NCBI RefSeq assembly: GCF_000719285.1
Contig: NZ_JOFS01000039.1
Span: 1 to 64,000 of the forward strand
Length of the DNA: 64,000 nt
Direction: 5' to 3'
DNA from: Streptomyces bicolor
GTDB lineage: Bacteria; Actinomycetota; Actinomycetes; Streptomycetales; Streptomycetaceae
Position numbers and translations under genes: made by a program
The notes under the pieces: model-generated
The model's database searches: none
The model's input: the letters and a program-made list of their open reading frames with translations, nothing else
What the model was told of the DNA's origin: nothing
In this document: positions 53,702 to 63,269 of the stretch, in pieces
How positions within the stretch are numbered: position 1 is the first letter of the stretch
How the letters are laid out: each line of letters starts with the position of its first letter

Positions 53702-55225
53702 TCACTCGCCCGCGCCGTCGGCGGTGCGCGCGGCCCGGCTCGTCTCCTGCCAGAACATGCCGTCCGCGGACGGCACCAGACCCCCGCTGAACAGGGGCGC
53801 CTCCGGTTCGGCGTCGGCGCCGAGGAGCGCGCGCATCTGGACCTGGCCGCCCTCCTGCATCACCTCGCGCACGACCGACGACTTCATCAGCGGCACCATG
53901 CTGTCGTCGGCGTCCCCGGCGAGCGTGCCGACCGCGTCGGCGAACTCCGCGGAGCCCGCCGCGAGGCGCTTGGCGACGACGTCGGCGTCGGTGAGGACCT
54001 GGTCGCCCGAGGAGACCCCGCCGATGAGTTCGACGAAGGACTGCAGCTCGGGCCGGTCGGTCCGGGTGACCTTCTTGGCCTGCCAGAAGTAGGAGTCCTC
54101 GTCGTGGTGCATCTCGTAGAAGGAGAGCAGGAACTCGTAGAAGACGCCGTACTCACGCCGGTAGCGGGCCTCGAACTCCCGCATCGCCCGGGGCTCGTCG
54201 ACAAGTCCGGCGAGCACGCTGTTGATGGAGCGGGCCGCGAGGAGCGCGCTGTACGTGGCGAGGTGGACGCCGGAGGAGAACACCGGGTCGACGAAGCAGG
54301 CGGCGTCGCCGACCAGCACCATGCCGGGGCGGGAGAACGTGGTGTGGTGGTACGAGTAGTCCTTGCGGACCCGGAGTTCGCCGTACGGGCCGCTCGTCAC
54401 GCGCCGGGCGTCCGCGAGGTACTCGCCGATGAGGGGGCATTCGTCGACCAGGGCCATGAGCGCCTTGTGCCGGTCGCCCTGGATCTTGTCCGCCATCTCG
54501 CGCCGTACGACCGCGCCGACGCTGGTCAGGGTGTCGCTGAGCGGGATGTACCAGAACCAGCCGCTCGGGAACGCGACGGACAGGATGTTGCCCGAGTTGG
54601 GTTCGGGCAGTCGCTTGCCGCCCTCGAAGTAGCCGTACAGGGCGAGGCTGCGGAAGAACTCGGAGTACTCGCGCGTGCCGCCCACCCGCTGGTACACCCG
54701 GCTCTTGTTGCCGGAGGCGTCCACGACGAACGAGGCGAGGGCCCGGCGTTCGGCTCCGCCGGCGTCGGTGTACCGCACGCCGCGGACCCGCTCGTCGTCG
54801 GCGACGACGTCGACGACGGCGCAGCCCTCGCGAACGTCGGCGCCCACCCGGCGGGCGTTGTTCAGCAGGATCTCGTCGAAGCGGGACCGCTCCACCTGGT
54901 ACGCGTAGGACGTCGGTCCGGACATGCGCGGGGAGACGGAGAAGGAGAACGTCCACGGCTCCGGGTTGGCGCCCCAGCGGAAGGTGCCGCCGCGCTTGCG
55001 CGGGAAGCCCGCCTTGGCGAGCTCCTCCGCGACCCCGGTCATCCGGCACACGCCGTGCACGGTGGACGGCAGGAGGGACTCGCCGATCTGGTGGCGGGGG
55101 AAGAACTCCTTCTCCAGGACCAGTACTCGGTGTCCCTGCATGGCCACGAGTGCGGCCAGGGTCGATCCGGCGGGTCCTCCGCCCACGACCACGACGTCGA
55201 ATTCCTCGGATTCCGCCAAGGTCAT
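53702..55225 (-). CDS. FADH2-dependent halogenase (VhaA/BhaA-like)
   Basis: This 507-residue flavin enzyme has the FAD loop VVVVGGGPAGSTLAALVAM near residue 12, IGESLLPSTVHGVCRMTGV near 46 and the halogenase region SGWFWYIPL. The pattern matches glycopeptide halogenases, which chlorinate tyrosine or Hpg on the carrier protein. So a chlorinated aromatic residue is expected in the product. A separate flavin reductase is not present here. Confidence 0.92.
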   Translation of the reverse strand: MTLAESEEFDVVVVGGGPAGSTLAALVAMQGHRVLVLEKEFFPRHQIGESLLPSTVHGVCRMTGVAEELAKAGFPRKRGGTFRWGANPEPWTFSFSVSPRMSGPTSYAYQVERSRFDEILLNNARRVGADVREGCAVVDVVADDERVRGVRYTDAGGAERRALASFVVDASGNKSRVYQRVGGTREYSEFFRSLALYGYFEGGKRLPEPNSGNILSVAFPSGWFWYIPLSDTLTSVGAVVRREMADKIQGDRHKALMALVDECPLIGEYLADARRVTSGPYGELRVRKDYSYHHTTFSRPGMVLVGDAACFVDPVFSSGVHLATYSALLAARSINSVLAGLVDEPRAMREFEARYRREYGVFYEFLLSFYEMHHDEDSYFWQAKKVTRTDRPELQSFVELIGGVSSGDQVLTDADVVAKRLAAGSAEFADAVGTLAGDADDSMVPLMKSSVVREVMQEGGQVQMRALLGADAEPEAPLFSGGLVPSADGMFWQETSRAARTADGAGE

Positions 55226-56577
55226 CCCCCTTCAGGTTTGTTCGCGTTTTCACGCACCGGGGAATCGTCCCGCCCGGCCGTGGAATTCCGACTTCTTGAA
55301 TGAGTTTCGTAATTACCGCGTTCGACCGTCAAGCGTGTCCATTTCCCTTGGGACCGCTCGACGAGTGAGATCAGCGGCCCCGTCAGGAACGTGGTCACCA
55401 GCGCCATCAGTACGAGGATGGTGAAGAGTTCGTCGCCGATGATCCCGGCGTCCAGGGCGACGTTGAGGACGATCAGTTCCGTCAGGCCGCGGGTGTTCAC
55501 GAGCGCGGCGACGAGCGCCGACTCGTGCCGGTCCATGCCGCTGACACGTGCCGCGCCGTAGGCGGGCAGGAGTTTGCCGAGGATGGCCACGGCGAGGACG
55601 AGGGCCAGCAGCCCGGCGCCGCCGCCGTCGACGGAGCCGATGTCGAAGGACAGGCCCGTCGTCACGAAGAACAGCGGCAGCAGCAGGCCGGCGCTCTCCT
55701 CCATGGGCCTGAGCACGTCGGCGTCCGGCACGCCGTTCCTGCGGGGCATGGCGATGCCGGCGAGCAGGCCGCCGAAGACGGCGTGCAGGCCGAGTTCCGC
55801 GGTGACCCAGCCGCTGCCGAGGGCGAGGGCCAGGGCGAGGGTGCGCTGGTTGGCCTGCAGCGCGCCCGACCGTTTCAGCCACCGTGCCAGCAGTGGCCGT
55901 ACGACAAGGAACAGGACCGCCACGAACACCGCGCTGAGCAGCAGGGTCATCGGCCAGGCGGGCCCGGTCGCGTGCCCGGTGCCGACCAGCGCGACGGCCA
56001 GCACCAGCCAGGCCACCACGTCCATGAGCCCGGCGGCCGCGGTGGCCACGCTGCCCGCCGGGGTGCCCGCCAGTCCGCGCTCACGGACGATGGCGGCGAG
56101 GACGGGCAGCGCGGTGACGGACAGGGCGACCGCCATGAACATCCAGAACGGCCGGCCGGCCGCGCCGTCGCCGCCGTCCGGCCGGACCGCGGCGAACACC
56201 CCGGGGAAGCCTCCCGCGAGGCCCGCCCCGAGGCTCGCCGGGACCAGGAACGCGCACAGCGCCACTGTCGTCGAGGCTCTGCCGCCCCGGCGCAGCTGCC
56301 GTGGGTCCATCTCGTACCCCACGACGAACATGAAGAGCACGACGGCGACCTGGGACAGCACCGTGAGGAACGGCAGGACCTCTTCCGGGAAGAGACGGTC
56401 CGTCGGGTTGCCGGGCAGCCGCCCGAGCAGGGTGGGCCCGAGCGCGATCCCGGCGATGATCTGCCCGATGACCTCGGGCTGACCGCAGCGCCGGGCCAGG
56501 CCGCCGAGGAGCCGTGAGGCGACGACGATGACGGCGACGTCGCCGATGGCGACGGCCGCGATGGACTCGGTGTCCAT
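55222..56577 (-). CDS. Na+/H+ antiporter-type membrane protein (CPA2)
   Basis: This 451-residue protein has 12-13 membrane helices and CPA2/Kef-type segments (LGPTLLGRLPGNPTDRLFP; LGLHAVFGGLLAGIAMP; VNTRGLTELIVLN). Similar genes occur in glycopeptide clusters, where their role, perhaps export or ion balance, is unclear. The start is 6 bp from the mbtH stop and the end overlaps the halogenase start by 4 bases. Confidence 0.88.
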   Translation of the reverse strand: MDTESIAAVAIGDVAVIVVASRLLGGLARRCGQPEVIGQIIAGIALGPTLLGRLPGNPTDRLFPEEVLPFLTVLSQVAVVLFMFVVGYEMDPRQLRRGGRASTTVALCAFLVPASLGAGLAGGFPGVFAAVRPDGGDGAAGRPFWMFMAVALSVTALPVLAAIVRERGLAGTPAGSVATAAAGLMDVVAWLVLAVALVGTGHATGPAWPMTLLLSAVFVAVLFLVVRPLLARWLKRSGALQANQRTLALALALGSGWVTAELGLHAVFGGLLAGIAMPRRNGVPDADVLRPMEESAGLLLPLFFVTTGLSFDIGSVDGGGAGLLALVLAVAILGKLLPAYGAARVSGMDRHESALVAALVNTRGLTELIVLNVALDAGIIGDELFTILVLMALVTTFLTGPLISLVERSQGKWTRLTVERGNYETHSRSRNSTAGRDDSPVRENANKPEGG

Positions 56578-56583
56578 CCGCGC

Positions 56584-56790
56584 TCAGCGCATTTCCTCTA
56601 CCAGGCTCTTGGGTCGCATGTCCGTCCAGTTCTCCTCGATGAAGGTGAGGCATTCCTGGCGGGTGGCCTCACCGTGCGCGACGGTCCATCCCTCGGGTAT
56701 TTCCGCGAAATTCGGCCAGAGCGAGTATTGGCCTTCGTCATTCACCAGGACCATGAAGGTGCCGTTCTCGTTGTCGAAGGGATTGGTCAT
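56584..56790 (-). CDS. MbtH-like NRPS accessory protein
   Basis: ATG 56790 gives a 68-residue protein: MTNPFDNENGTFMVLVNDEG, the SLWP motif, GWTVAHGEATRQECLTFIEENWTDMRP. It binds and activates A domains. It is 4 bp after the NRPS stop. Confidence 0.95.
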   Translation of the reverse strand: MTNPFDNENGTFMVLVNDEGQYSLWPNFAEIPEGWTVAHGEATRQECLTFIEENWTDMRPKSLVEEMR

Positions 56791-56794
56791 CTCT

Positions 56795-59700
56795 TCAGTC
56801 CTTCCTGAGTTTTTCCGCGACAATGCGCATGATCTGCGCCAAGGGTCCGGGCTGGAGCATGTCGTAGTGGTTGACGGCGATCTCGTGCGACTCGATCTCC
56901 CCGCCGACGTAGGGCTGCCAGACGGCGACCGCTTCCGTCGTCGGCAGATCGGCGGGGCGGTCCTCGGTGGCGACGAAGAGCAGCAGGTCGCCGCCGAAGG
57001 TCCGCGGGGTGTGGTGGGGTGTGAAGCCGGCCATGTTGCGCAGGACCTTCTCCAGGTTGGCCAGGGACTGCTCGCTCAGGCCGGTGGAGCGGTAGAGGTC
57101 GGCGATGCCGCCCTCGTCCTGCCGCAGCACGGCGTAGCCGTCCGCCGCTCCGTCCTCCTCGCCGCGCATCCGGGACTGGGCAGAGCTGCTGGGGTAGGCG
57201 TCGAGCAGCGCGAGCAGCGCGACCTGTTCGCCGAGTTCCTCAAGGCGGGCCGCCACGGCCTGGGCGAGGGTGCCGCCGATGGACCAGCCGAGCAGGTGGT
57301 AGGGGCCGGAGGGCTGCGCGGCTCGGATCTCGTCCGCGTAGTCGGCGGCCATCTCCTCGATGCTGCCGGGCAGTGAATCGGGGCGGGCCAGGCCGCGTGC
57401 CTGGATGCCGAACACGGGCACGTCCGCCGGAAGATACGGGAGCACGGCGGCGTATCCCCAGCTCAGGCCCATGCCGGGATGGATGCAGAACAGGGGCGGG
57501 CGGCTGCCATCGGGGCGCAGCGGCAGCAGCACGTTGAGGTCGCCGCCTGTCTTGCCGGTACGGCGGCCCGCACGTCCGCGTCGTGTGGCGGGGTCGGTGC
57601 CGGCCCGCACGGTGAGCCCGCCCGTCGCGTCCCGTCGCGCCCGCTGCCCGGTGCGGAACATCCGCTCGCCCGCCGGGCCGAAGGAGCAGGCCACGAACCG
57701 CTCGCCGGTGGTGCCGGGGCGGCCGAGGTAGCCGCGGGCGAGGGAGGCGCCCGCCAGGTACAGGTCGCCGAGGGCGCCCGGGGGCACCGGCCGCAGGAAG
57801 TCGTCCAGCACATACGCGCGGGTGTTCGCCACCTGCCGTCCCGCGGGCGCCTGTTCGCCGGTCGTGTCCGTCCCTGTGCCCTCGTCGTGCTCCAGCCAGA
57901 GGCCGCCCATCTCCGCGGCACCGTGCCCGGCGCCGGGTGGTGTCGCCTGTGCCGGCCCCAGGGTCACCTGGCCTCCCGCGCAGAGCGTCGCGAGCAACGG
58001 GGTCAGGAGGTCCGCGGCCGGGGCGCGGCTGTCCAGCCGCAGCGGTTCCTCGCTCTGCGCGGTACGCGCACGGTGTGCCAACTGGTTGACCAGCGCACGG
58101 TGGGAGAGGACCGCCGCGACGCCGGGGTGTGTCGCGCTGTCGAGCAGCACGGCGGGGTGGCCGGGGCGCGGCAGTTGCTCGCCCGACCCTCCGGGCTCCT
58201 GCCGGCTCGCCTGCGCGGCAGGGGCTTCGGGCCGGTCCGGAGCGGGCTCCGTGTCCGTCACCGGGTCGTCCAGGAGGACGACGGGGACGCCGGTGTCGGC
58301 CGGTACGGGGCCGGCGGCGTCGCACAGCAGGGCGGCGGGCGGGTTCCGGTCCTCGTCCTCCCATGGCCGGGACGGGTCGGCGAAGCGGCAGGCGGCTCCC
58401 GACTTCAGGACCCCGAGCAGCGCGATCACCAGCATGAGGGTGGGTGGCAGCGCCACGACGACGACGCGCTCGGGTCCCGCGCCGGCCGCCACGAGACGCC
58501 GGGCCACGTCGTCGGAGAGGGCGTCCAGCGTCTCGTACGTCATGGACGCCTCGTACATGCCGGGGATCCGCTGGTCGAGGACGGCCACGGCGGCCGGAGT
58601 TCGTGCGGCCTGCGCGGCGAAGAGGTCCACCGCGGTGGCGTCGGGGAGCGGGGCCGCGGTGGCGTTGCCGAGGTCCACGGCCTGTCGGCGCTCGTCTTCG
58701 TCCAGGAAGACGTCCAGTGCGCTCAGCCGCAACTCCGGGTCTGCGCAGGCGTGTTCCAGGATGCGGGTGAGCCGGTGCGCGAACGCCGTGACGGTGGGTT
58801 CGTCGAACAGGTCGACGGCGTAGCGGATCCGGCCGTCGATGCCGCCGAGGTCGCCGTCGGACAGATAGCGTTCGGCGAGGTCGAGCGAGAGGTCGGTTTC
58901 GCCGGCCCGTGGGCCCGTCTCCAATCGGGTGGTGCGCAGGCCGGGCAGTTCCCAGGGCTGCCACGCGTCGGCGATGTCGTCGCGGACGTCGAGCATGACC
59001 TGGAAGACCGGGTGGCGGGCGAGCGAGGGCGGCAGGTCGAGCACGTCCACCAGCCGCTCGAACGGCACGTCCCGGTGCGCGGCGGCCTCCTGGTACGTCT
59101 CCCGGGCCCGGGCGAGCAGGTCCGTGAAGGTCGGATCGCCGGAGGCGTCGCCGCGCAGGGCGAGGGGGCCGGCGAAGGGGCCCACCACTCCTTCGAGGGC
59201 CGGGTCGTCGCGGCGCGGGATCAGCGTGCCGACGGTGATGTCGTCGCCGGCGCCGAGCCTGGCGAGCAGGGCCACGAGCGCGCCGTGCACCACGGTGAAC
59301 GGTGTCGTGTCGGCGGATTCGGCCAGGTCGGCGATGCTGGCGTGCAGTGCGGCGTCGAGGCGCAGCGGGACGGCTCCCGTCCGGTGGGAGGCGATCTGCG
59401 GGCGTGGCCGGTCGGCGGGCAGCGCGAGTTCGGCGTCGATGCCCGCGAGGGTGTCCTTCCAGTAGTCGAGCTGGTCGCCCGCGAGGCTCTCCCTGGCCTG
59501 TTCGCCCTGGAGCAGATCCCGCTCCCAGCGGGCGTAGTCGGCGAACTGCACAGGCAGCGGGGCCCGTTCGGGTACCCGGCCTTCGCGGCGGGCGGCGTAG
59601 GCGGTGGCCAGGTCGCGCAGCAGGACGTCCACGGAGGCCTCGTCGGCGGCGATCCGGTGCACGACCAGGAGCAGCACATGGTCGGTGTCGGACAGGGCGA

Positions 59701-62700
59701 GCAGGTGCCGGGTCCAGGGGATGTGGCGGGCGAGGTCGAAGGGGCGGCGGGCGCGATCGGCGAGGACGTCGGCCAGCCTTTGTTCATCGACCGGTTCCTC
59801 GGGCACCAGGTCGGTGGGCATGGCCTCCTCGACGGTCAGGATCCGCTGGTGCAGGTCCGCGCCGCGGGTGCCGGGGAAGATCGTGCGCAGGACGGCGTGG
59901 CGGGCCGCGAGGTCCGTCAGTGCCGAGCTCAGGGCCTGTTTGTCGAGTTCGCCGGTGAGCCGCAGGGCCACCGGGATGCGGTCCACGCCGGTCTCGTCGT
60001 CGATCCCGGCCGTCAGCCAGGTCTGCAACTGGCCTGCGGTGACGGGGACTTCCGCCTCCTGCGTGTCGGGTCCCGCCGCGGTGAGGACGGGGCGGGCCCG
60101 GGTGGCGAGGAGGCGGGCGACCCCGGCGGGGGTGGGCGAGCCGAAGAACTGACGGATGGGCAGTTCGGCGTCGAACTCCTCGCGGATCCGGCCGGCGAGT
60201 CGCATGGCGAGGCCGGAGTCACCGCCCAGTTCGAAGAAGTTGTCGTCGGAGCCCACGCGTTCGAGGTCGAGCACCTCGGCGAAGAGGCGGCAGAGTTTCT
60301 CCTCGGCTCCCGTGCGCGGCCCGCGCCCGGTGGCCCGGGCGGCGAAGTCCGGTGCGGGCAGTGCCTTGCGGTCGACCTTGCCGTTGCGGGTCACGGGCAG
60401 CGCGCCCAGGGCGAGGACGGCGGCCGGAACCATGTAGTCGGGCAGGCGCCGGGCGACGTACTCACGTATCCGGTCGGGGTCCGCCGTCTCTCCGGCCGCC
60501 GGGACCACGTAGCCGACGAGGCGCCGCCCGCCGGGACCGTCGTCGCGGGCGACGGCCACGGCCTGCGCGACGGCCTGGTGCGCGGTCAAAGCGGCCTCGA
60601 TCTCGCCGAGTTCCACCCGGAACCCGCGGATCTTCACTTGCGCGTCCACGCGGCCGGCGAACTCCAGCTCGCCGTCGTCCGTCCGGCGGGCCAGGTCCCC
60701 GGTGCGGTACATCCGCTCGCCGGGCAGGAACGGGCAGGCGACGAAGCGCTCCGCGGTCCGGCCGGGCGCGTTCCAGTAGCCGCGGGCCAGGGCCGCGCCC
60801 GCCAGGTACAGCTCGCCGGTCGCCCCGGGCGGGACCGGCTGGAGGAAGGGGTCGAGCACATACGCCCGACGGCCGGGCAACGGACGGCCGATCGGCAGTA
60901 CGGCCAGACCCTCGTCGCCGGGCCGCACGGTGTGCCAGGTGAAGCACAGGGTGGTCTCGGTGGGTCCGTACAGATGCCGTACGGCCACCTGCGGGCAGGC
61001 GGCGCGCACCCGGCCCACCGCGCCGACGGGCACCACGTCCCCGCCTGTCAGGACCTCCCGCAGCCCCGTGAAGCACTCGGGGGTCTCGGCCGCGAGCACC
61101 CGGAAGGTGCCGGCGGTGAGGTGCAGCGTGGTGACACCGTCGGCCACGTACCGGCGCACCTCCCGCGCGTCGACCACGCCCGGCCCGGCGACGACCACGC
61201 GGGCGCCCGCCGTCAGCGGCACCCAGGCCTCGAACAGGAAGGCGTCGAAGGCGTGCGGGGCGTGCAGCAGCACCGCGTCGTCCGGGCCGAGGCGCCAGCC
61301 GGGCTCCCTCACCAGGGCGGCCACGCTGCCGTGCGGAACGGCGACGCCCTTGGGCTCCCCCGTCGAGCCGGACGTGTACATCACGTACGCCACCTCGTGC
61401 GCGGTGACGGGGAGGGCGGGCGGGTCGGTCCGGTGCGCGAGCACGTCGGCCCGCACCGCCGCATCGTCGAGAACCACGACGCCGGTCGCACTCTCCGGCA
61501 CCACGGCGCGTGTCGCGGCGGAGCACAGCACCGCCGAGGCCCCGCAGTCGGCGAGGACCGCCGCCACCCGCTCCGCCGGGTTCCCGGGGTCCACGGGCAC
61601 CTGTACGGCCCCGGCCCGCCACAGGGCGAGCAGCGCCACCATCAGGTCCGGGGACCGTTCGAGCACCACGGCGACGCGGTCGCCGCGCGCCACGCCCGCG
61701 TTCGCGAGATACGCCGCGAGCCTTCCCGCCGACGCCCACAACTCCCCGTAAGTCAGGGCCTGTTCGTCCGCTACGACCGCCACGGCGTCCGGAGCGTCCG
61801 CGGCCCGCTCGGCGATCACCTCGGGCACCGTGCGGGAGGGTGCCACGCCGGGCCCGGCACTCGCCTCGGGGAGCTCCGGTTCGGTGACCCGGATACGGCC
61901 CGTCGGCACGGCCGGGTCGGCCACCAGCTGCTCCAGGACCGCGACCAGGGAGTCGAGGACGGCCTCGGCGGCAGGCCTCTCGAAGAGATCGGGCCGGTAC
62001 TCCAGCCGGAACCGGGTGCGCTCGCCGGGCGCGACCACAAGGGTCAGCGGGTAGTGCGCCGCCTCGCGGGCCAAGCCCTCGGGGCGGATGACCGGGATGT
62101 CGGGCGCGGCGGCCCGGCCCGCGCGTCCGGCGGGCTGCCGGGGGAAGTTCTCGTAGATCACGAGCGTGTCGAACGTCGCGCCCGGACCGGCGAGTTGCTG
62201 TACCTCCAGCAGACCGAGGTGCTGGTGGCCCATCAGTGCGGACTGCCGCTGCTGGAGGTCCCGCAGCAGGTCGGCGGCCGGCCGGTCGCCGTCGAGCCGC
62301 ACCCGCACCGGAAGGGTGTTGATGAGCAGTCCCACCATCGTCTCCACGCCGGGCAGGTCCGCGGGGCGCCCGGCCGCCGTGGCGCCGAACACCACGTCCG
62401 TGCGCCCGGCCAGGCGGGCGAGAACCAGCGCCCACGCGCCCTGCACCACGGTGTTCACGGTCAGTTCGCGGGTGCGGGCCAGCTCGGTCAGCGCGCGGGC
62501 GACCGCGTCCGGCAGCTCGCGGTCGACGTGGCCGGGGAAGACCGGCGGGCGATCCGGGACGACCGGCGCGACCAGGGTCGGCTCGTCGGCCCCGGCCAGC
62601 TCCTCCCGCCACGCGGTACGGGCGGCTTCCTTGTCCTGCTTGCCGAGCCACAGCAGGTAGTCCCGGTACGACGTCGTGCGGGGCAGCCGCGTGACGTCGC

Positions 62701-63202
62701 CGTCGCCCGCGTACAGGGCGGCGAGTTCGCCGATCAGTACGGGTGCGGACCAGCCGTCCATGAGGATGTGGTGGCTGGTGATCACCAGGCGGTGCCGGTG
62801 CTCGGAGAGCCGGACGAGCAGGACCCGCAGCAGCGGCGCGGTCGCCAGGTCGAAACGCTCGGCGCGTTCACGCTCCGCGAGGCGCTCCGCTGCGGCGCGG
62901 GCCTGCTCCTCGGGCAGGTGCGAGAGGTCCTCGGTGCGCCACGGCAGGGTTACGGTCCGCGCTATGACCTGCACCATCTGCGCTCCGCTGACCTGCCTGA
63001 AGCAGGCCCGCAGGGCGGCGTGCCGGTCCAGGAGCGCCGTCCACGACGCGCGCAGCCGTGCTTCGTCCAGCGGCCCGTCGACGGCTAGGGCCGACTGCAC
63101 GGTGTAGACGTCGGGTCCCTGGTCGTCGAAGGCGGCGTGGAAGAGCAGGCCTTCCTGGAGCGGCGACAGCGGCCACACGTCCTCGACTGGGGATCGGGTC
63201 AT
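56795..63202 (-). CDS. Terminal NRPS: C-A(Hpg)-T-X-(decayed A)-TE
   Basis: ATG 63202 is chosen since GAGGAGAG precedes it and MTRSPVEDVWPLSPLQEG is a docking/C-domain start; the open frame runs on upstream out of context. The 2135 residues are: C domain with HHILMDG; A domain with YTSGSTGEPKG and pocket residues read as D-A-F-H-L-G-L-L-C, predicting Hpg; carrier LGGDS with Ser996; X domain (about 1045-1480) with HRIAADE at 1182-1188 instead of HHxxxDG; about 350 residues that look like an A domain without its core motifs; and TE with GWSIGG Ser1974 and C-terminal His. X domains recruit Oxy P450s. It adds the last residue and releases the peptide. Confidence 0.9.
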   Translation of the reverse strand: MTRSPVEDVWPLSPLQEGLLFHAAFDDQGPDVYTVQSALAVDGPLDEARLRASWTALLDRHAALRACFRQVSGAQMVQVIARTVTLPWRTEDLSHLPEEQARAAAERLAERERAERFDLATAPLLRVLLVRLSEHRHRLVITSHHILMDGWSAPVLIGELAALYAGDGDVTRLPRTTSYRDYLLWLGKQDKEAARTAWREELAGADEPTLVAPVVPDRPPVFPGHVDRELPDAVARALTELARTRELTVNTVVQGAWALVLARLAGRTDVVFGATAAGRPADLPGVETMVGLLINTLPVRVRLDGDRPAADLLRDLQQRQSALMGHQHLGLLEVQQLAGPGATFDTLVIYENFPRQPAGRAGRAAAPDIPVIRPEGLAREAAHYPLTLVVAPGERTRFRLEYRPDLFERPAAEAVLDSLVAVLEQLVADPAVPTGRIRVTEPELPEASAGPGVAPSRTVPEVIAERAADAPDAVAVVADEQALTYGELWASAGRLAAYLANAGVARGDRVAVVLERSPDLMVALLALWRAGAVQVPVDPGNPAERVAAVLADCGASAVLCSAATRAVVPESATGVVVLDDAAVRADVLAHRTDPPALPVTAHEVAYVMYTSGSTGEPKGVAVPHGSVAALVREPGWRLGPDDAVLLHAPHAFDAFLFEAWVPLTAGARVVVAGPGVVDAREVRRYVADGVTTLHLTAGTFRVLAAETPECFTGLREVLTGGDVVPVGAVGRVRAACPQVAVRHLYGPTETTLCFTWHTVRPGDEGLAVLPIGRPLPGRRAYVLDPFLQPVPPGATGELYLAGAALARGYWNAPGRTAERFVACPFLPGERMYRTGDLARRTDDGELEFAGRVDAQVKIRGFRVELGEIEAALTAHQAVAQAVAVARDDGPGGRRLVGYVVPAAGETADPDRIREYVARRLPDYMVPAAVLALGALPVTRNGKVDRKALPAPDFAARATGRGPRTGAEEKLCRLFAEVLDLERVGSDDNFFELGGDSGLAMRLAGRIREEFDAELPIRQFFGSPTPAGVARLLATRARPVLTAAGPDTQEAEVPVTAGQLQTWLTAGIDDETGVDRIPVALRLTGELDKQALSSALTDLAARHAVLRTIFPGTRGADLHQRILTVEEAMPTDLVPEEPVDEQRLADVLADRARRPFDLARHIPWTRHLLALSDTDHVLLLVVHRIAADEASVDVLLRDLATAYAARREGRVPERAPLPVQFADYARWERDLLQGEQARESLAGDQLDYWKDTLAGIDAELALPADRPRPQIASHRTGAVPLRLDAALHASIADLAESADTTPFTVVHGALVALLARLGAGDDITVGTLIPRRDDPALEGVVGPFAGPLALRGDASGDPTFTDLLARARETYQEAAAHRDVPFERLVDVLDLPPSLARHPVFQVMLDVRDDIADAWQPWELPGLRTTRLETGPRAGETDLSLDLAERYLSDGDLGGIDGRIRYAVDLFDEPTVTAFAHRLTRILEHACADPELRLSALDVFLDEDERRQAVDLGNATAAPLPDATAVDLFAAQAARTPAAVAVLDQRIPGMYEASMTYETLDALSDDVARRLVAAGAGPERVVVVALPPTLMLVIALLGVLKSGAACRFADPSRPWEDEDRNPPAALLCDAAGPVPADTGVPVVLLDDPVTDTEPAPDRPEAPAAQASRQEPGGSGEQLPRPGHPAVLLDSATHPGVAAVLSHRALVNQLAHRARTAQSEEPLRLDSRAPAADLLTPLLATLCAGGQVTLGPAQATPPGAGHGAAEMGGLWLEHDEGTGTDTTGEQAPAGRQVANTRAYVLDDFLRPVPPGALGDLYLAGASLARGYLGRPGTTGERFVACSFGPAGERMFRTGQRARRDATGGLTVRAGTDPATRRGRAGRRTGKTGGDLNVLLPLRPDGSRPPLFCIHPGMGLSWGYAAVLPYLPADVPVFGIQARGLARPDSLPGSIEEMAADYADEIRAAQPSGPYHLLGWSIGGTLAQAVAARLEELGEQVALLALLDAYPSSSAQSRMRGEEDGAADGYAVLRQDEGGIADLYRSTGLSEQSLANLEKVLRNMAGFTPHHTPRTFGGDLLLFVATEDRPADLPTTEAVAVWQPYVGGEIESHEIAVNHYDMLQPGPLAQIMRIVAEKLRKD

Positions 63203-63269
63203 CGCTTCTCTCCTCGGCAGGGGCATGGGCGGGACGTGGGCAAAGTGCGGGCAGAGTGTGGTCGGCCGG

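Noticed and set aside
57479..63088. Long plus-strand open frame of 1869 codons opposite the NRPS
   Set aside because: It is the high-GC shadow of the NRPS gene; composition is Gly/Arg/Ala-rich with no domain, while the minus strand has clear NRPS motifs.
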